From an uncultured Acidimicrobiales bacterium (GTDB taxonomy: Bacteria; Actinomycetota; Acidimicrobiia; Acidimicrobiales; UBA10347), in contig CALDYC010000067.1 of NCBI GenBank assembly GCA_937941245.1, positions 1 through 64,000 on the forward strand: a stretch of 64,000 nucleotides of DNA. The letters are read 5' to 3'. Positions 29,489-39,939 of this stretch are shown here, in pieces. A model generated the notes under the pieces. That model searched no databases. It had not been told where the DNA came from and saw only the letters and a program-made list of their open reading frames with translations. Positions within the stretch are counted from its first letter, which is position 1. The number at the start of each line of letters is the position of its first letter. The position numbers and the translations under genes were made by a program.

Positions 29489-30051
29489 GCGTGAGTGGCC
29501 TGGTGCTCGCCCATGGCGCAGGTAGCGATCGGGATCAGGCGACGCTCGTGGCGGTTGATCAGGCTGTGCAGCCACTTCCGGTACACCGATTCGACTTTTG
29601 GTACCGGCGCGAACAGCGTCGCCGCCCACCGGATCGGGCCCCAAAGCTGCTTGCATGTCTGGACGAAGAACGGTTGGCGTTCTGTCACGATCGCGAGCTT
29701 GACCCCCAAAGGCTCGTACTTGGCGGCCACTCGATGGGCGGACGAATGGCGTCGATGGCGGTAGCCGATGGGACCCCCGCTGCTGGGCTGGTGCTGCTGA
29801 GCTATCCGCTTCATCCACAAGGAAAACCTGACAAACTCCGGGTCGACCACTTTGATCGCATACACGTCCCAGTCCTCTTCGTGTCAGGAGACCGGGACCC
29901 CCTTGGCAGACCTCACGAGTTCGCCGAACACATCGATGCAATCGCCGCGCCGGTCACACAGGTGTGGATCGAGGGCGCCAACCATGGCCCCAAGCCCAAG
30001 CATGTGCCGCAGATCGTCGAGGCGGTTGTGACGTTCATGGCGGGTTTGTGA
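29485..30051 (+). CDS. Small alpha/beta hydrolase (TEX30/KANL3-like)
   Basis: The 188-residue single-domain hydrolase begins SGLVLAHGAGSDRDQ (oxyanion His-Gly), has the nucleophile motif GGHSMGGRMAS, Asp in GDRDPLG and His in GANHGPKP. GTG 29485 overlaps the hydantoinase stop by GTGA; the longer in-frame upstream sequence lies inside hydantoinase and is not protein-like. Third gene of the J-domain unit. Substrate unknown. Confidence 0.87.
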   Translation: MSVSGLVLAHGAGSDRDQATLVAVDQAVQPLPVHRFDFWYRREQRRRPPDRAPKLLACLDEERLAFCHDRELDPQRLVLGGHSMGGRMASMAVADGTPAAGLVLLSYPLHPQGKPDKLRVDHFDRIHVPVLFVSGDRDPLGRPHEFAEHIDAIAAPVTQVWIEGANHGPKPKHVPQIVEAVVTFMAGL

Positions 30052-30076
30052 GTGCGGTGGCGGCACCGACGAGCAC

Positions 30077-31579
30077 TTAGGGCCCGACGTGGTCTTCGGG
30101 GTTGAGGTCTTCAAGTGAGCGGCCACCAGTTTCGGGATAGCGAGAGATCACCAGGATCGCCAGGATCGGCACAATCGCAAGCCACGCGAAGGTTCGGCCG
30201 AAGCCCCACCGTTCTGAGTACTCACCGACGAACCACAAGCCGATGACGCTGCCGATCACGCTGACACATGTGAGTAGACCGTTTGCGAGTCCGCGTCTCG
30301 AGGTCGGGAAAAGCTCTGGTCCGTACACGCCAAGCGCAGGGATCGTCGCAGCGCCGATGACCGTAGACAGCACGCCAGCACACCACATGAGCGGACCGGC
30401 CGCGTTGTAACGAACCACGGCAAATACCACTCCACCGAAGAGACCAATCGCTCCGATCACACGGCGGCTGCGGCGGTCGGCGAATCGCCCAGCAACAGCG
30501 ACACCGATGCCTACTGGGGTGCTGACCGCTGTCGAGTACAAGCCGATTCGTCCTCCGGAGAAGCCCCGCTCGTCGCGGAGATACTCATTCTGGAAGTTCG
30601 ACGCTGGCGCTGCGAACATTGACGCGGCGGCTCCGACGGTGGCCAACATGGCGAATCGCCGACGCATGCTTGACGTGATGGGAACCGAAGCACCCACCAC
30701 CCGCTGCATGAATCGGCGGGTCTCGCGGAGCCGGCCGCGGAGGAACCACAAGGTCGGAAGTGCGAGCAACGCAACGACATACAGAACCCGCCAAGCTGAA
30801 TCGGCGCGGTCAGCGAACGGGATGAGCCACAGCACCATGCCTGACCCGAGACCGGCGCAAAGCGCGAGAACCGATGTAACCCATGCCCTTGAGCTGTCTG
30901 GGGCCTCTTCTGCGGCCGCTACACCGATGAGGATGCCGAAACCCGTAGCGAGCCCGCGTGACAACGTTTGGGCGGAGCCAAACCACCAAATGCCGGGTGT
31001 TAACGCGGTGGCAGCAGCAAACACCGCAGAACCAGTGCCTGCGGCCAACAACATGGTTCGACGCCCGATGCGATCGGCTGCGGCGACGACCGCGAGTGCG
31101 AGCAATGCTCCGATACGCGTGAGCCCGGTGACCAGTCCTTGCGTGCTTCGGTCTGCGCCAAAGTCGTCGGCGACGAAGGTGATCGTCTGGGACAGCAACG
31201 TGCCGAGATAGGCCGCGGTCAATGTCGCAATCGTCAAGAGAGAGAGCGTGGTTGCTGCCGCTGCATCGAGCCGGTCCGGCGGAGCCCACCACGGCGCGGT
31301 GGGCCGGGGCGGTCGACGGAGATAGCGCTTGGCTACGGGGGTGAATAGCGGACGCCAGATCGCTGCGGCGACGGTGAATTCGGTGGTTTCGACGATGCCG
31401 TGGTCGGTCTCGACCACCGTGCGTCGGTAGCTCGTGAACGGTCCGATGTCGCAGACAAAGCCCCGATCGTCGGCGCGTTCTCGCAGCAACCAGTCGTTGC
31501 GCTCAGTGTCGAGTCGGTCGAGCGTCGTGCATGCGTCGCTGAGCGATGCAACAGGGTGGATGGTGGTGAGCCGTGCCAT
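30077..31579 (-). CDS. MFS transporter with an N-terminal extra domain
   Basis: The first 100 or so residues are soluble (SLSDACTTLDRLDTERNDWLL, FTSYRRTVVETDHGIVETTEF, WRPLFTPVAKRYL) and look like part of an SRPBCC-type lipid-binding fold. Twelve predicted helices follow, with MFS loop motifs (VAAADRIGRRTML between TM2 and TM3; AGRFADRRSRRVIG in the second half; YGPELFPTSRRGLANGL, typical of the sugar/metabolite-transporter branch). Substrate unknown. Length 500 aa. A TAGTCT box at 31592-31597 is twelve bases upstream of ATG 31579. It converges on the hydrolase gene. Confidence 0.85.
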   Translation of the reverse strand: MARLTTIHPVASLSDACTTLDRLDTERNDWLLRERADDRGFVCDIGPFTSYRRTVVETDHGIVETTEFTVAAAIWRPLFTPVAKRYLRRPPRPTAPWWAPPDRLDAAAATTLSLLTIATLTAAYLGTLLSQTITFVADDFGADRSTQGLVTGLTRIGALLALAVVAAADRIGRRTMLLAAGTGSAVFAAATALTPGIWWFGSAQTLSRGLATGFGILIGVAAAEEAPDSSRAWVTSVLALCAGLGSGMVLWLIPFADRADSAWRVLYVVALLALPTLWFLRGRLRETRRFMQRVVGASVPITSSMRRRFAMLATVGAAASMFAAPASNFQNEYLRDERGFSGGRIGLYSTAVSTPVGIGVAVAGRFADRRSRRVIGAIGLFGGVVFAVVRYNAAGPLMWCAGVLSTVIGAATIPALGVYGPELFPTSRRGLANGLLTCVSVIGSVIGLWFVGEYSERWGFGRTFAWLAIVPILAILVISRYPETGGRSLEDLNPEDHVGP

Positions 31580-31670
31580 GACGTGTCGGCGAGACTAGCC
31601 ACGCTGGACAGCGAATGGCCGTGGGGGAGCGCTCCCCGCTGCGGTGGGCATTGCTACGACCAGACAGTTC

Positions 31671-31676
31671 TATGCT
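31671..31676 (+). promoter_or_regulatory. Candidate -10 box (TATGCT) for the murA-like gene
   Basis: TATGCT lies 34 bases before ATG 31711, giving a short leader that contains a GGAG Shine-Dalgarno at 31701-31704. A TTGCTA sits upstream but at a poor spacing of 14. Confidence 0.3.
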
Positions 31677-31710
31677 GCGTCAGGTTCGAATCGCTAGCAC
31701 GGAGTCATCG

Positions 31711-33009
31711 ATGAGCAGCAGCCTGGTTGTGCATGGAGGTAAGCCGCTGTCCGGCAGCGTTCGACCCTCGGGAAACAAGAACTCGGTTTTGCCGACGCTC
31801 TGCGCCTCGCTTTTGACCGATGAGCCGGTCCGGATTACCAATGTCCCCGACATCACCGATGTCGGCAAACTGGTCGACTTCTTTGAGTCGCTCGGAAGCG
31901 ACGTGCAGTGGGACAAACAAACCGAGACGGTGACGCTCTGCCACGCGTCGATCGACCTGTCGCGGGTCGAGGCGCTTCCGCCGGGCATGCGCAGCTCGGT
32001 CATGTTGTTCGGCCCGCTGCTGTCGCGGGTTGGTCACCTCAACGTCACCGAGGATGCCACCGGGTGCTCGCTTGGTGCCCGTGAAGTCGACCCGCATCTC
32101 GACATTCTCGAAGGGTTTGGTGCGCAGGTCGAGTGGGGGGACCGGCGCGAGCTTCGGCTAGCGGGGCCGTTCCAGGCGCAAGATCAGTGGCTCGACTATG
32201 CATCGGTGACCACGACGGAACACTTCGTCATGTGTGCTTCGCTCGCGTCGGGAACGTCGACATTGGTGAATGCCGCCAGCGAGCCCCACGTCCAAGACGT
32301 ATGCCATGTGCTGACGCAGATGGGTGCGAAGATCGATGGCATTGGCACCTCGGTGCTTCGGGTCGAAGGGGTTGAAGTCCTCGGCGGCGCCGACGTCCGC
32401 GTAAGCGACGATCACCACGAGATTTTCACGTTCCTCGCTATCGGCGCAATGACGGGCGGCGAGGTGACGGTGCCTCACTCGGTCCATCAACACTTCCCGC
32501 TTATGGACCGGGCACTTGAGAAATTCGGCGTGCAGGTCGATGTCGACGCTGCAGGGTCATCGGTGCGAGCCGGATCCGAACTCGAGATTGTGCACCCCAG
32601 GACCCAGAACCTTGTGACGAAAATCGAGGGTGCTCCGTGGCCCTATTTCCCCGTGGATCTGCTTCCACCTGTTGTCGCACTCGGCACGGTCGCCCGCGGC
32701 AGCGTGCTCTATTGGAACAAGGTCTATGAAGGCGCATTTGGCTGGATCCCCGAGCTGATGAAGTTCGGTACCCAGGTGACGGTGTGTGACCCGCACCGGG
32801 TGATCGTCACCGGCCGCGAAGATCTCAGACCAGCGATCGTCGACGCGCCCTACATCATTCGGGTGATTATCTCGCTGTTTATGGTCGCTGCCACGATCGA
32901 CGGCGAATCGGTAATCCGCAATGCCGAGCCGGTTCGGCGGGCCCACCCCGACTTCGTTGAGAATCTGCGTTCACTCGGTGCCGAGGTCGAATGGACGTCC
33001 GAAGCCTGA
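31711..33009 (+). CDS. Divergent UDP-GlcNAc 1-carboxyvinyltransferase-like enzyme (MurA family)
   Basis: The EPSP-synthase-like fold protein (432 aa) keeps MurA hallmarks: Lys-Asn pair in PSGNKNSVLPTL (residues 23-24), the RSSVMLFGPLLSR loop, and the active-site Cys119 in TGCSLGAREVDPHLDIL. Later motifs differ from housekeeping MurA: FPVDLLPPVVAL instead of FPTDLQAQ, and DAPYIIRVIISLFMVAAT instead of the DLRAGAALVLA segment. Start ATG 31711 has GGAG six bases upstream; upstream in-frame codons are not MurA-like. It could be the cell-wall MurA of this lineage or a paralogue transferring enolpyruvate to another sugar. Confidence 0.85.
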   Translation: MSSSLVVHGGKPLSGSVRPSGNKNSVLPTLCASLLTDEPVRITNVPDITDVGKLVDFFESLGSDVQWDKQTETVTLCHASIDLSRVEALPPGMRSSVMLFGPLLSRVGHLNVTEDATGCSLGAREVDPHLDILEGFGAQVEWGDRRELRLAGPFQAQDQWLDYASVTTTEHFVMCASLASGTSTLVNAASEPHVQDVCHVLTQMGAKIDGIGTSVLRVEGVEVLGGADVRVSDDHHEIFTFLAIGAMTGGEVTVPHSVHQHFPLMDRALEKFGVQVDVDAAGSSVRAGSELEIVHPRTQNLVTKIEGAPWPYFPVDLLPPVVALGTVARGSVLYWNKVYEGAFGWIPELMKFGTQVTVCDPHRVIVTGREDLRPAIVDAPYIIRVIISLFMVAATIDGESVIRNAEPVRRAHPDFVENLRSLGAEVEWTSEA

Positions 33010-33021
33010 ACTCGGGCGGGA

Positions 33022-33207
33022 TCAGCTCTCGTGTGTTGCCTGGTGAGCGGCGTGTTCGGCGAGCTTGGCGTTCGCCCGACGGTTCGCGAGTACGAGCACC
33101 GCGGCAAACACGAGTAGCGGTACCGCGACCATAAGAATCTCGTCCCACCCGCCCTGATGGGCGACGAGTGATCGACGCGCCGCAGCGAAGGCGGCCAGTA
33201 GCGCCAT
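33022..33207 (-). CDS. Small single-helix membrane protein
   Basis: This 61-residue protein has one strong transmembrane helix (MVAVPLLVFAAVLVLA at about 26-41) followed by a positively charged cytoplasmic tail rich in Ala, Arg and His. It is the second gene after the SRPBCC gene, whose stop is one base from its ATG, so the two are very likely cotranslated. No family recognised. Confidence 0.7.
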   Translation of the reverse strand: MALLAAFAAARRSLVAHQGGWDEILMVAVPLLVFAAVLVLANRRANAKLAEHAAHQATHES

Positions 33208-33208
33208 G

Positions 33209-33670
33209 TCAGTCGCTCTGTTCCTGGGCTAACCACTTGGCTTCGATCCGGCTCTTCAATCGGCGCAGATTGCCTCGCCAGATTGCTCGTAGCACCGGCT
33301 TGGAAACCACCGCACCGACCGGCCCGCCGAGATACCACGGAAACGTCAGAGTCTCGACCCACGAAAAGATCGTGGTAGACCCGCTGGTTCGCAAATCGAA
33401 GCGCCCCACGCCGCCGACAATTCCTTGGTGGCGTACACCCATCACCGCGGCGGTCTGCCACTCGGTGATCTCCATAATGTCGGTGAGCTTGATCGGGCCA
33501 ACGACGGTGTCGCATTCGAATCGGGTGCCGAGACCCGACGATTGCTCTGAGATGAAGCGGATCTCCGCGGCGTCTTGCATCCAGGTCACGTGCGATGCGA
33601 TGTCTTTGACGTCATCCCAGACGAACTCCGTCGGGGCATTGATGACCACTTCGACTGCGATGCCTGGCAT
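33209..33670 (-). CDS. SRPBCC (polyketide cyclase/START-like) protein
   Basis: The 153-residue protein begins with the SRPBCC pattern PGIAVEVVINAPTEFVWDDVKDIASHVTWM and has GTRFECDTVVGPIKLTDIM. It ends with a long amphipathic helix (AIWRGNLRRLKSRIEAKWL). Such proteins bind hydrophobic small molecules. ATG 33670 is supported by a TACCCT box at 33678-33683; the longer in-frame extension is not protein-like. It pairs with the 61-aa membrane protein. Confidence 0.88.
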   Translation of the reverse strand: MPGIAVEVVINAPTEFVWDDVKDIASHVTWMQDAAEIRFISEQSSGLGTRFECDTVVGPIKLTDIMEITEWQTAAVMGVRHQGIVGGVGRFDLRTSGSTTIFSWVETLTFPWYLGGPVGAVVSKPVLRAIWRGNLRRLKSRIEAKWLAQEQSD

Positions 33671-33677
33671 AGAGGAA

Positions 33678-33683
33678 AGGGTA
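33678..33683 (-). promoter_or_regulatory. TANNNT -10 box (TACCCT), leaderless
   Basis: Read on the minus strand, TACCCT ends seven bases before ATG 33670, and no Shine-Dalgarno is present. Confidence 0.55.
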
Positions 33684-33731
33684 CGGCCGCCCGGTCGGGC
33701 TACGACTGTCTTGCTCGCTTGCTCGGTCGGG

Positions 33732-34553
33732 CTACGGGCTGGCTGATTGGTCGGCGCATCGCTCAAACCAGCTGACGCGACGCCTGGCTTCGGGTGTGAA
33801 CGGGGCTCCGGCCCAGTCGCTGTTGGCTGCAACGAGGCGCAGACCAAGCGTTGATGCCACATCGTCGAGCGCCGCCGGTGTTTGGTGACAGAGGCGCCAA
33901 GGGCGCACGCGGGTACCCGTTCGGTGGAGCTCGATGTGCACCCCATCGATGAGGTCTGCTCCGGATCCGATGTCGGTGTCGCGTCGCGTGATCATCGCTA
34001 CGACAGGTGACGGCTCGACACCCGGGCTCTGGATGGACCTGGTCGATACATCGATCAGGTGGCTCGCGTTCGCCGGCGCTGCGACAAACATGTCGATTGC
34101 CAAAACACCGCCCACGGTGAGTGCCCGGCTGCATTCGGCGATGCACTGGCGTTGAGCGGCAACCGAGGCGAGATTGCACAACGTGTTGTAGGCGATGATG
34201 ACGCCGTCGACCGATCCGGTGCGAATCGGCAATTGGGTCATATCGGCGCCGACGCGCTGTTCGGTCGTGGTTGAGCGGCGTAACATGTCAATCGAGATAT
34301 CAACGCCGGTGGTCTCGAAGCCGTGTGCCGCTAGCGGGCCAGCAAGTCGCCCAGTTCCCGATCCGAGTTCGACAACTCTGCCGCCGTCGGGCATGCGAGC
34401 TGCGAATGCGTCAACCAGGTCCGCTGGGTCGTCAAGCGCTGAGTACCAAGCGTCGTACACGTCAACGAACGACCGGGCGTACAGGCCTGAATCGAGCGCA
34501 GCGCGGTCGTCGGCGATCACGTGTGGCGTCGGCATGGGCAGACGCTCTGACAC
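33732..34553 (-). CDS. Class I SAM-dependent methyltransferase
   Basis: The 273-residue protein has the SAM-binding motif VVELGSGTGRLAGPLA at about residue 60, the acidic loop TGVDISIDML, and motif GSVDGVIIAYNTLCN, followed by GGVLAIDMFV. Substrate not predictable. Start GTG 34553 is supported by a TACGGT box six bases upstream; an ATG six codons in is the alternative. It is divergent from the cysteine desulfurase, with the two start codons 40 bases apart. Confidence 0.9.
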   Translation of the reverse strand: MSERLPMPTPHVIADDRAALDSGLYARSFVDVYDAWYSALDDPADLVDAFAARMPDGGRVVELGSGTGRLAGPLAAHGFETTGVDISIDMLRRSTTTEQRVGADMTQLPIRTGSVDGVIIAYNTLCNLASVAAQRQCIAECSRALTVGGVLAIDMFVAAPANASHLIDVSTRSIQSPGVEPSPVVAMITRRDTDIGSGADLIDGVHIELHRTGTRVRPWRLCHQTPAALDDVASTLGLRLVAANSDWAGAPFTPEARRRVSWFERCADQSASP

Positions 34554-34559
34554 GTGTCG

Positions 34560-34565
34560 ACCGTA
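34560..34565 (-). promoter_or_regulatory. TANNNT -10 box (TACGGT), leaderless
   Basis: On the minus strand TACGGT ends exactly six bases before GTG 34553. It faces the plus-strand TACGCT box at 34582. Confidence 0.6.
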
Positions 34566-34581
34566 GTGGCCGGGTCGCTTC

Positions 34582-34587
34582 TACGCT
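34582..34587 (+). promoter_or_regulatory. TANNNT -10 box (TACGCT), leaderless
   Basis: TACGCT ends six bases before ATG 34594, which favours that ATG over the GTG at 34588 that directly abuts the box. Confidence 0.6.
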
Positions 34588-34593
34588 GTGCGT

Positions 34594-35811
34594 ATGGCTG
34601 CAGCCCCGGCGACGACGCCCGATATCTATCTGGACTGGGCTGCCAGCACTCCGATGCGCGCTGATGCAATCCAGGCAATGGTCGCCGCGGCGAATGAAGG
34701 GTTTGGTAACCCGACGGGATCGCATCATCAAGCCCGCACGGCTCGTCGGCTAGTAGACGACGCTCGCGACCTCGTGGCCGACGCCGTGGGCGCTGAGCCG
34801 TCCGAGGTCATCTTCTGCGGCAGCGGCACCGAAGCCGACAACCTTGCGGTGTTCGGCGCCTATCACCGCCTGGCGCAGAACGTCAATAACCCGTCTGTCG
34901 CCTGCGCTGCGGTCGAGCATCACGCGGTGTTGCATCCGGTCAAGCACCTGGGCGGGACCGTTGTTGACGTTGGCCAGGATGGATTGATCGACCTCGATCA
35001 GGTCCGGTCGATCGCGAACGCCGATTTGGCCGTGCTGTCGGTCATGCTGGTCAATAACGAGACCGGCGTGATCCAGCCGCTCGAACCGTTGCGCGAGATT
35101 CTTGACGAGCACGCTCCTCAAGCCTTGCTGCATACCGACGCGGTCCAGGCATTTCCGTGGATCGACGTGTCGGCTGCGGCTGGGTGCGCGGACCTGATCA
35201 GTCTTTCGGGCCACAAGTTTGGTGGACCAAAGGGAGTCGGCGCGTTGATCGTCAGAGATCGAACCCGCATCGCCGCACAAGTGCTTGGTGGAGGACAGGA
35301 ATTTGAGCTACGAAGCGGCACTCACAACGTCGCTGGCATCGCAGCATTTGGTGTTGCGGCCGAACGCATGCACAACGAACGGGCCGAGACCGTCGGCCGT
35401 GTCGCACGGCTACGAGATTCGCTGGTAGACGCACTGCGAGCCGAAATCCCAGATCTTGTCGAGTCCGCGGTCGGGGCCATGCATCCTCACGGGCTCAGCG
35501 ACCGCACGAACAAGGCAGCCGGAAGCGCACACGTGTGTTTCCCCGGAATCGAAAGCGAAGCGCTGTTGTTCCTCCTCGAACGCCAAGGACTCAGCGCCTC
35601 GGCAGCATCGTCGTGCGCGAGCGGAGCCCAAGACCCAAGCCACGTGCTCGCTGCAATGGGCTGGTCACGCGAACTCGCCGCCGGATCGCTTCGGCTATCG
35701 CTTGGCTTCGGCACGACCGAAGACGACGTGACACAAGCCGCCAAAATCGTGCCGAAGGCCGTACATCAGCTTCGGGCCTCGACGTCGATTCCGAAACCGC
35801 AGGTCGCCTGA
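34594..35811 (+). CDS. iscS: Cysteine desulfurase (IscS/NifS family)
   Basis: PLP enzyme that frees sulfur from cysteine as a persulfide. From ATG 34594 it has 405 residues, with IYLDWAASTPM, CGSGTEADNLAV, the PLP-binding Lys208 in SLSGHKFGGPKG, ELRSGTHNVAGI, and the catalytic Cys341 in SASAASSCASGAQDPSH. The short catalytic loop and mnmA coupling (TGATG overlap) point to delivery of sulfur for tRNA 2-thiouridine. No iscU or other Fe-S gene is adjacent. Confidence 0.94.
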   Translation: MAAAPATTPDIYLDWAASTPMRADAIQAMVAAANEGFGNPTGSHHQARTARRLVDDARDLVADAVGAEPSEVIFCGSGTEADNLAVFGAYHRLAQNVNNPSVACAAVEHHAVLHPVKHLGGTVVDVGQDGLIDLDQVRSIANADLAVLSVMLVNNETGVIQPLEPLREILDEHAPQALLHTDAVQAFPWIDVSAAAGCADLISLSGHKFGGPKGVGALIVRDRTRIAAQVLGGGQEFELRSGTHNVAGIAAFGVAAERMHNERAETVGRVARLRDSLVDALRAEIPDLVESAVGAMHPHGLSDRTNKAAGSAHVCFPGIESEALLFLLERQGLSASAASSCASGAQDPSHVLAAMGWSRELAAGSLRLSLGFGTTEDDVTQAAKIVPKAVHQLRASTSIPKPQVA

Positions 35812-36851
35812 TGCAGGTCATGTGTGCCATGTCAGGTGGCGTCGACTCGTCGGTCGCTGCCGCACTGCTTCGCGATGCCGGCCATGACGTGGTTGGCGTG
35901 ACGATGAAGCTCTGGGGTGGGCCGAGCGACAAAGGTTGCTGCTCAGTTAGCGATGTTCTTGATGCCCGCCGGGCAGCAGATTTGATCGGCGTTGATCACC
36001 ACGTCTTCAACTTTGGCGATGACTTCACGAGAGACGTCATCACGCCATACGTGACAGAACACCAGGCTGGCCGCACCCCGAACCCGTGCATCGAGTGCAA
36101 TCGGTCGATCAAATTCGCTCGGTTACTCGAACGCGCCGACGCACTCGGCTTTGACGCGGTTGCCACCGGGCATCACGTGCGCCTTGTCGACCAACCCGAC
36201 GGAACGAAGCGACTGGGTCGTGCCGCGGACATGGCCAAAGACCAGAGCTACGTTCTGCACATGTTGTCGGTCGAAGATCTCGACCGTGTGCTGTTCCCGG
36301 TCGGCGAAATGACCAAGGCCGATGTTCGCCAGGTCGCTGCTGATCTCGGCATGCGGGTTGCGGCTAAGCCGGACAGCCAGGATGTGTGCTTCATCGCAAG
36401 CACGACGAGTCGCCAAGAGTTTCTTGGCGACCGTATGAGTTTTACGCCGGCCGACGTGATCGACCGCGAAGGCAAGGTCGTCGGCCATGTGGAATCGGTG
36501 CAATTGGTCACCATTGGTCAGCGCAAGGGTCTCGGCCTGCAAGGCGGCGGCCCGCCTCAGTGGGTCACTGATGTCGACGTTGCTGGACAGACGGTAACGA
36601 TCGGCAACCGCAGCGACCTGCTATCGGCCTTCGTTGACGTTGATGAGATGGTCTGGACGGGCGGGGCTGCGATCAGCGGTGATCTGCTTGCTCAGACCAG
36701 CGCCCACGGAACGGCGCGTTCAGCCCATGTTGACGGCAATCGCGTGCACTGGAGCGAGCCGAACGAGCGAGTTGCGCCGGGCCAAACTGTCGTCGTCTAC
36801 CACGATGATGTTGTCGTCGGTGGGGGCATCGCCTGCCGAGATCGCGACTGA
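35811..36851 (+). CDS. mnmA: tRNA-specific 2-thiouridylase MnmA
   Basis: Makes s2U34 in tRNAs for Lys, Glu and Gln. The 346-residue protein has the PP-loop MSGGVDSSVAAALL, TPNPCIECNRSIKF with catalytic Cys93, AKDQSYVLHML, the second catalytic Cys in KPDSQDVCFIA, and VTIGQRKGLGLQGG. ATG 35811 overlaps the desulfurase stop. The longer in-frame extension reads through the desulfurase and is an artefact. Confidence 0.97.
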   Translation: MQVMCAMSGGVDSSVAAALLRDAGHDVVGVTMKLWGGPSDKGCCSVSDVLDARRAADLIGVDHHVFNFGDDFTRDVITPYVTEHQAGRTPNPCIECNRSIKFARLLERADALGFDAVATGHHVRLVDQPDGTKRLGRAADMAKDQSYVLHMLSVEDLDRVLFPVGEMTKADVRQVAADLGMRVAAKPDSQDVCFIASTTSRQEFLGDRMSFTPADVIDREGKVVGHVESVQLVTIGQRKGLGLQGGGPPQWVTDVDVAGQTVTIGNRSDLLSAFVDVDEMVWTGGAAISGDLLAQTSAHGTARSAHVDGNRVHWSEPNERVAPGQTVVVYHDDVVVGGGIACRDRD

Positions 36852-36856
36852 CGTCC

Positions 36857-36873
36857 GGCCGAAAAGCTCGGCC
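36857..36873. terminator. Short hairpin between convergent genes after mnmA
   Basis: GGCCGA / TCGGCC with a five-base loop lies six bases after the mnmA stop, before a convergent gene. No U-tract. Weak evidence. Confidence 0.25.
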
Positions 36874-36889
36874 CGTCGGTCCTGATTCG

Positions 36890-37771
36890 TTATCGAACCG
36901 GAAGAGACCGACGTTCGGCCTCGTCGAGCAAGGCGCCGGGTCGAGTTGGGGCGAACAGAAAGCGGCGGACGTCGGTGATGTTCGCGGCTTGGGCGGTTGA
37001 TCGTCGATTGTCCACCAGACCCAACGGCGCCGGATCAGTGAGCTCGCACTCAAGTAGCAGGCCCGCAGCGTTGCCAGACAGGTCACGTGCGGGGCTTCCG
37101 GCGATGGCTGCACCAAGACGTTCGACCGAACTTTGGCGAAACAGCACCGGCTCAGTAACGGTTGCATAGTCGTGCAGCACAAATCCGTTTGGCACGAACA
37201 CGATCCACCGCCGGGTCAGTTCGTACATTGCCCGGCCACCGATGAGCACGAGGGCCGCTCCGGCGCCGGTCGCGAGTACACCGAGGACCCACTGGCGGTG
37301 AGCGAGCAGCAGGGGACCGGCGACAAGCCCGGTCACGGTCGTTGCCCACGTGAGCGGAAGCCCAACGGTGAGTACCGAAATCTGTGGGCGGAGCAGCATG
37401 CGACGTTCGTTGCCGTAGCTAGCGCCATCGACGAAGAGGTCACCGATCAACTGGCTCAGCGCAACAACCGTGACCGCCACGCCGTGCGCGACCGCAATCG
37501 CTTCGCCACTTGTGGCTCCTGCTGTGAACAGCAGCCAGCCGCCGACACCGACGGTTGCAGGGGCAAGCGTACGAATGATCGCCAAAGTGCTCGGAAGCGG
37601 TAGCGCAACAGCGGCCAAGCCAATGGCCCAGAGCGCCCAGAGGCCGACAGCGACTGTCCATCGAACGGCGGCGTCATCGCCGCTGAGCGAGATGCTGACC
37701 TGGTCGATCAACGTCAGCGGCAGCAGAAACCACAGTGTGCGCAGTATCCAGATCGCTGCAGTCCGCATCAT
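36890..37771 (-). CDS. Polytopic membrane protein with C-terminal PH-like domain, function unknown
   Basis: The 293-residue protein has about six predicted helices in the first 180 residues (IWILRTLWFLLPLTLI, WTVAVGLWALWAIGLAAVAL, ATVGVGGWLLF, AVTVVALSQLIG, VLTVGLPLTWATTVTGLVAG, WVLGVLATGAGAALVLIGG). A soluble domain follows (RRWIVFVPNGFVLHDYATV) with a beta-rich, PH-like pattern. It contains two adjacent ATG start codons (37771 and 37768). I do not recognise the family. Confidence 0.8.
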   Translation of the reverse strand: MMRTAAIWILRTLWFLLPLTLIDQVSISLSGDDAAVRWTVAVGLWALWAIGLAAVALPLPSTLAIIRTLAPATVGVGGWLLFTAGATSGEAIAVAHGVAVTVVALSQLIGDLFVDGASYGNERRMLLRPQISVLTVGLPLTWATTVTGLVAGPLLLAHRQWVLGVLATGAGAALVLIGGRAMYELTRRWIVFVPNGFVLHDYATVTEPVLFRQSSVERLGAAIAGSPARDLSGNAAGLLLECELTDPAPLGLVDNRRSTAQAANITDVRRFLFAPTRPGALLDEAERRSLPVR

Positions 37772-37839
37772 GGCTACAGCCTGCCCGGATTCACCAGACG
37801 ATCAACACGTGTTGCCCGTCGTTCGTCAGCCGTTTCTCA

Positions 37840-39882
<2,043 letters not shown>

Positions 39883-39939
39883 TCGCTCTCGGTCGAAACG
39901 CCATGCCAGCGCAGTAGGGCACGCGCGTGCTCTAGCCCG

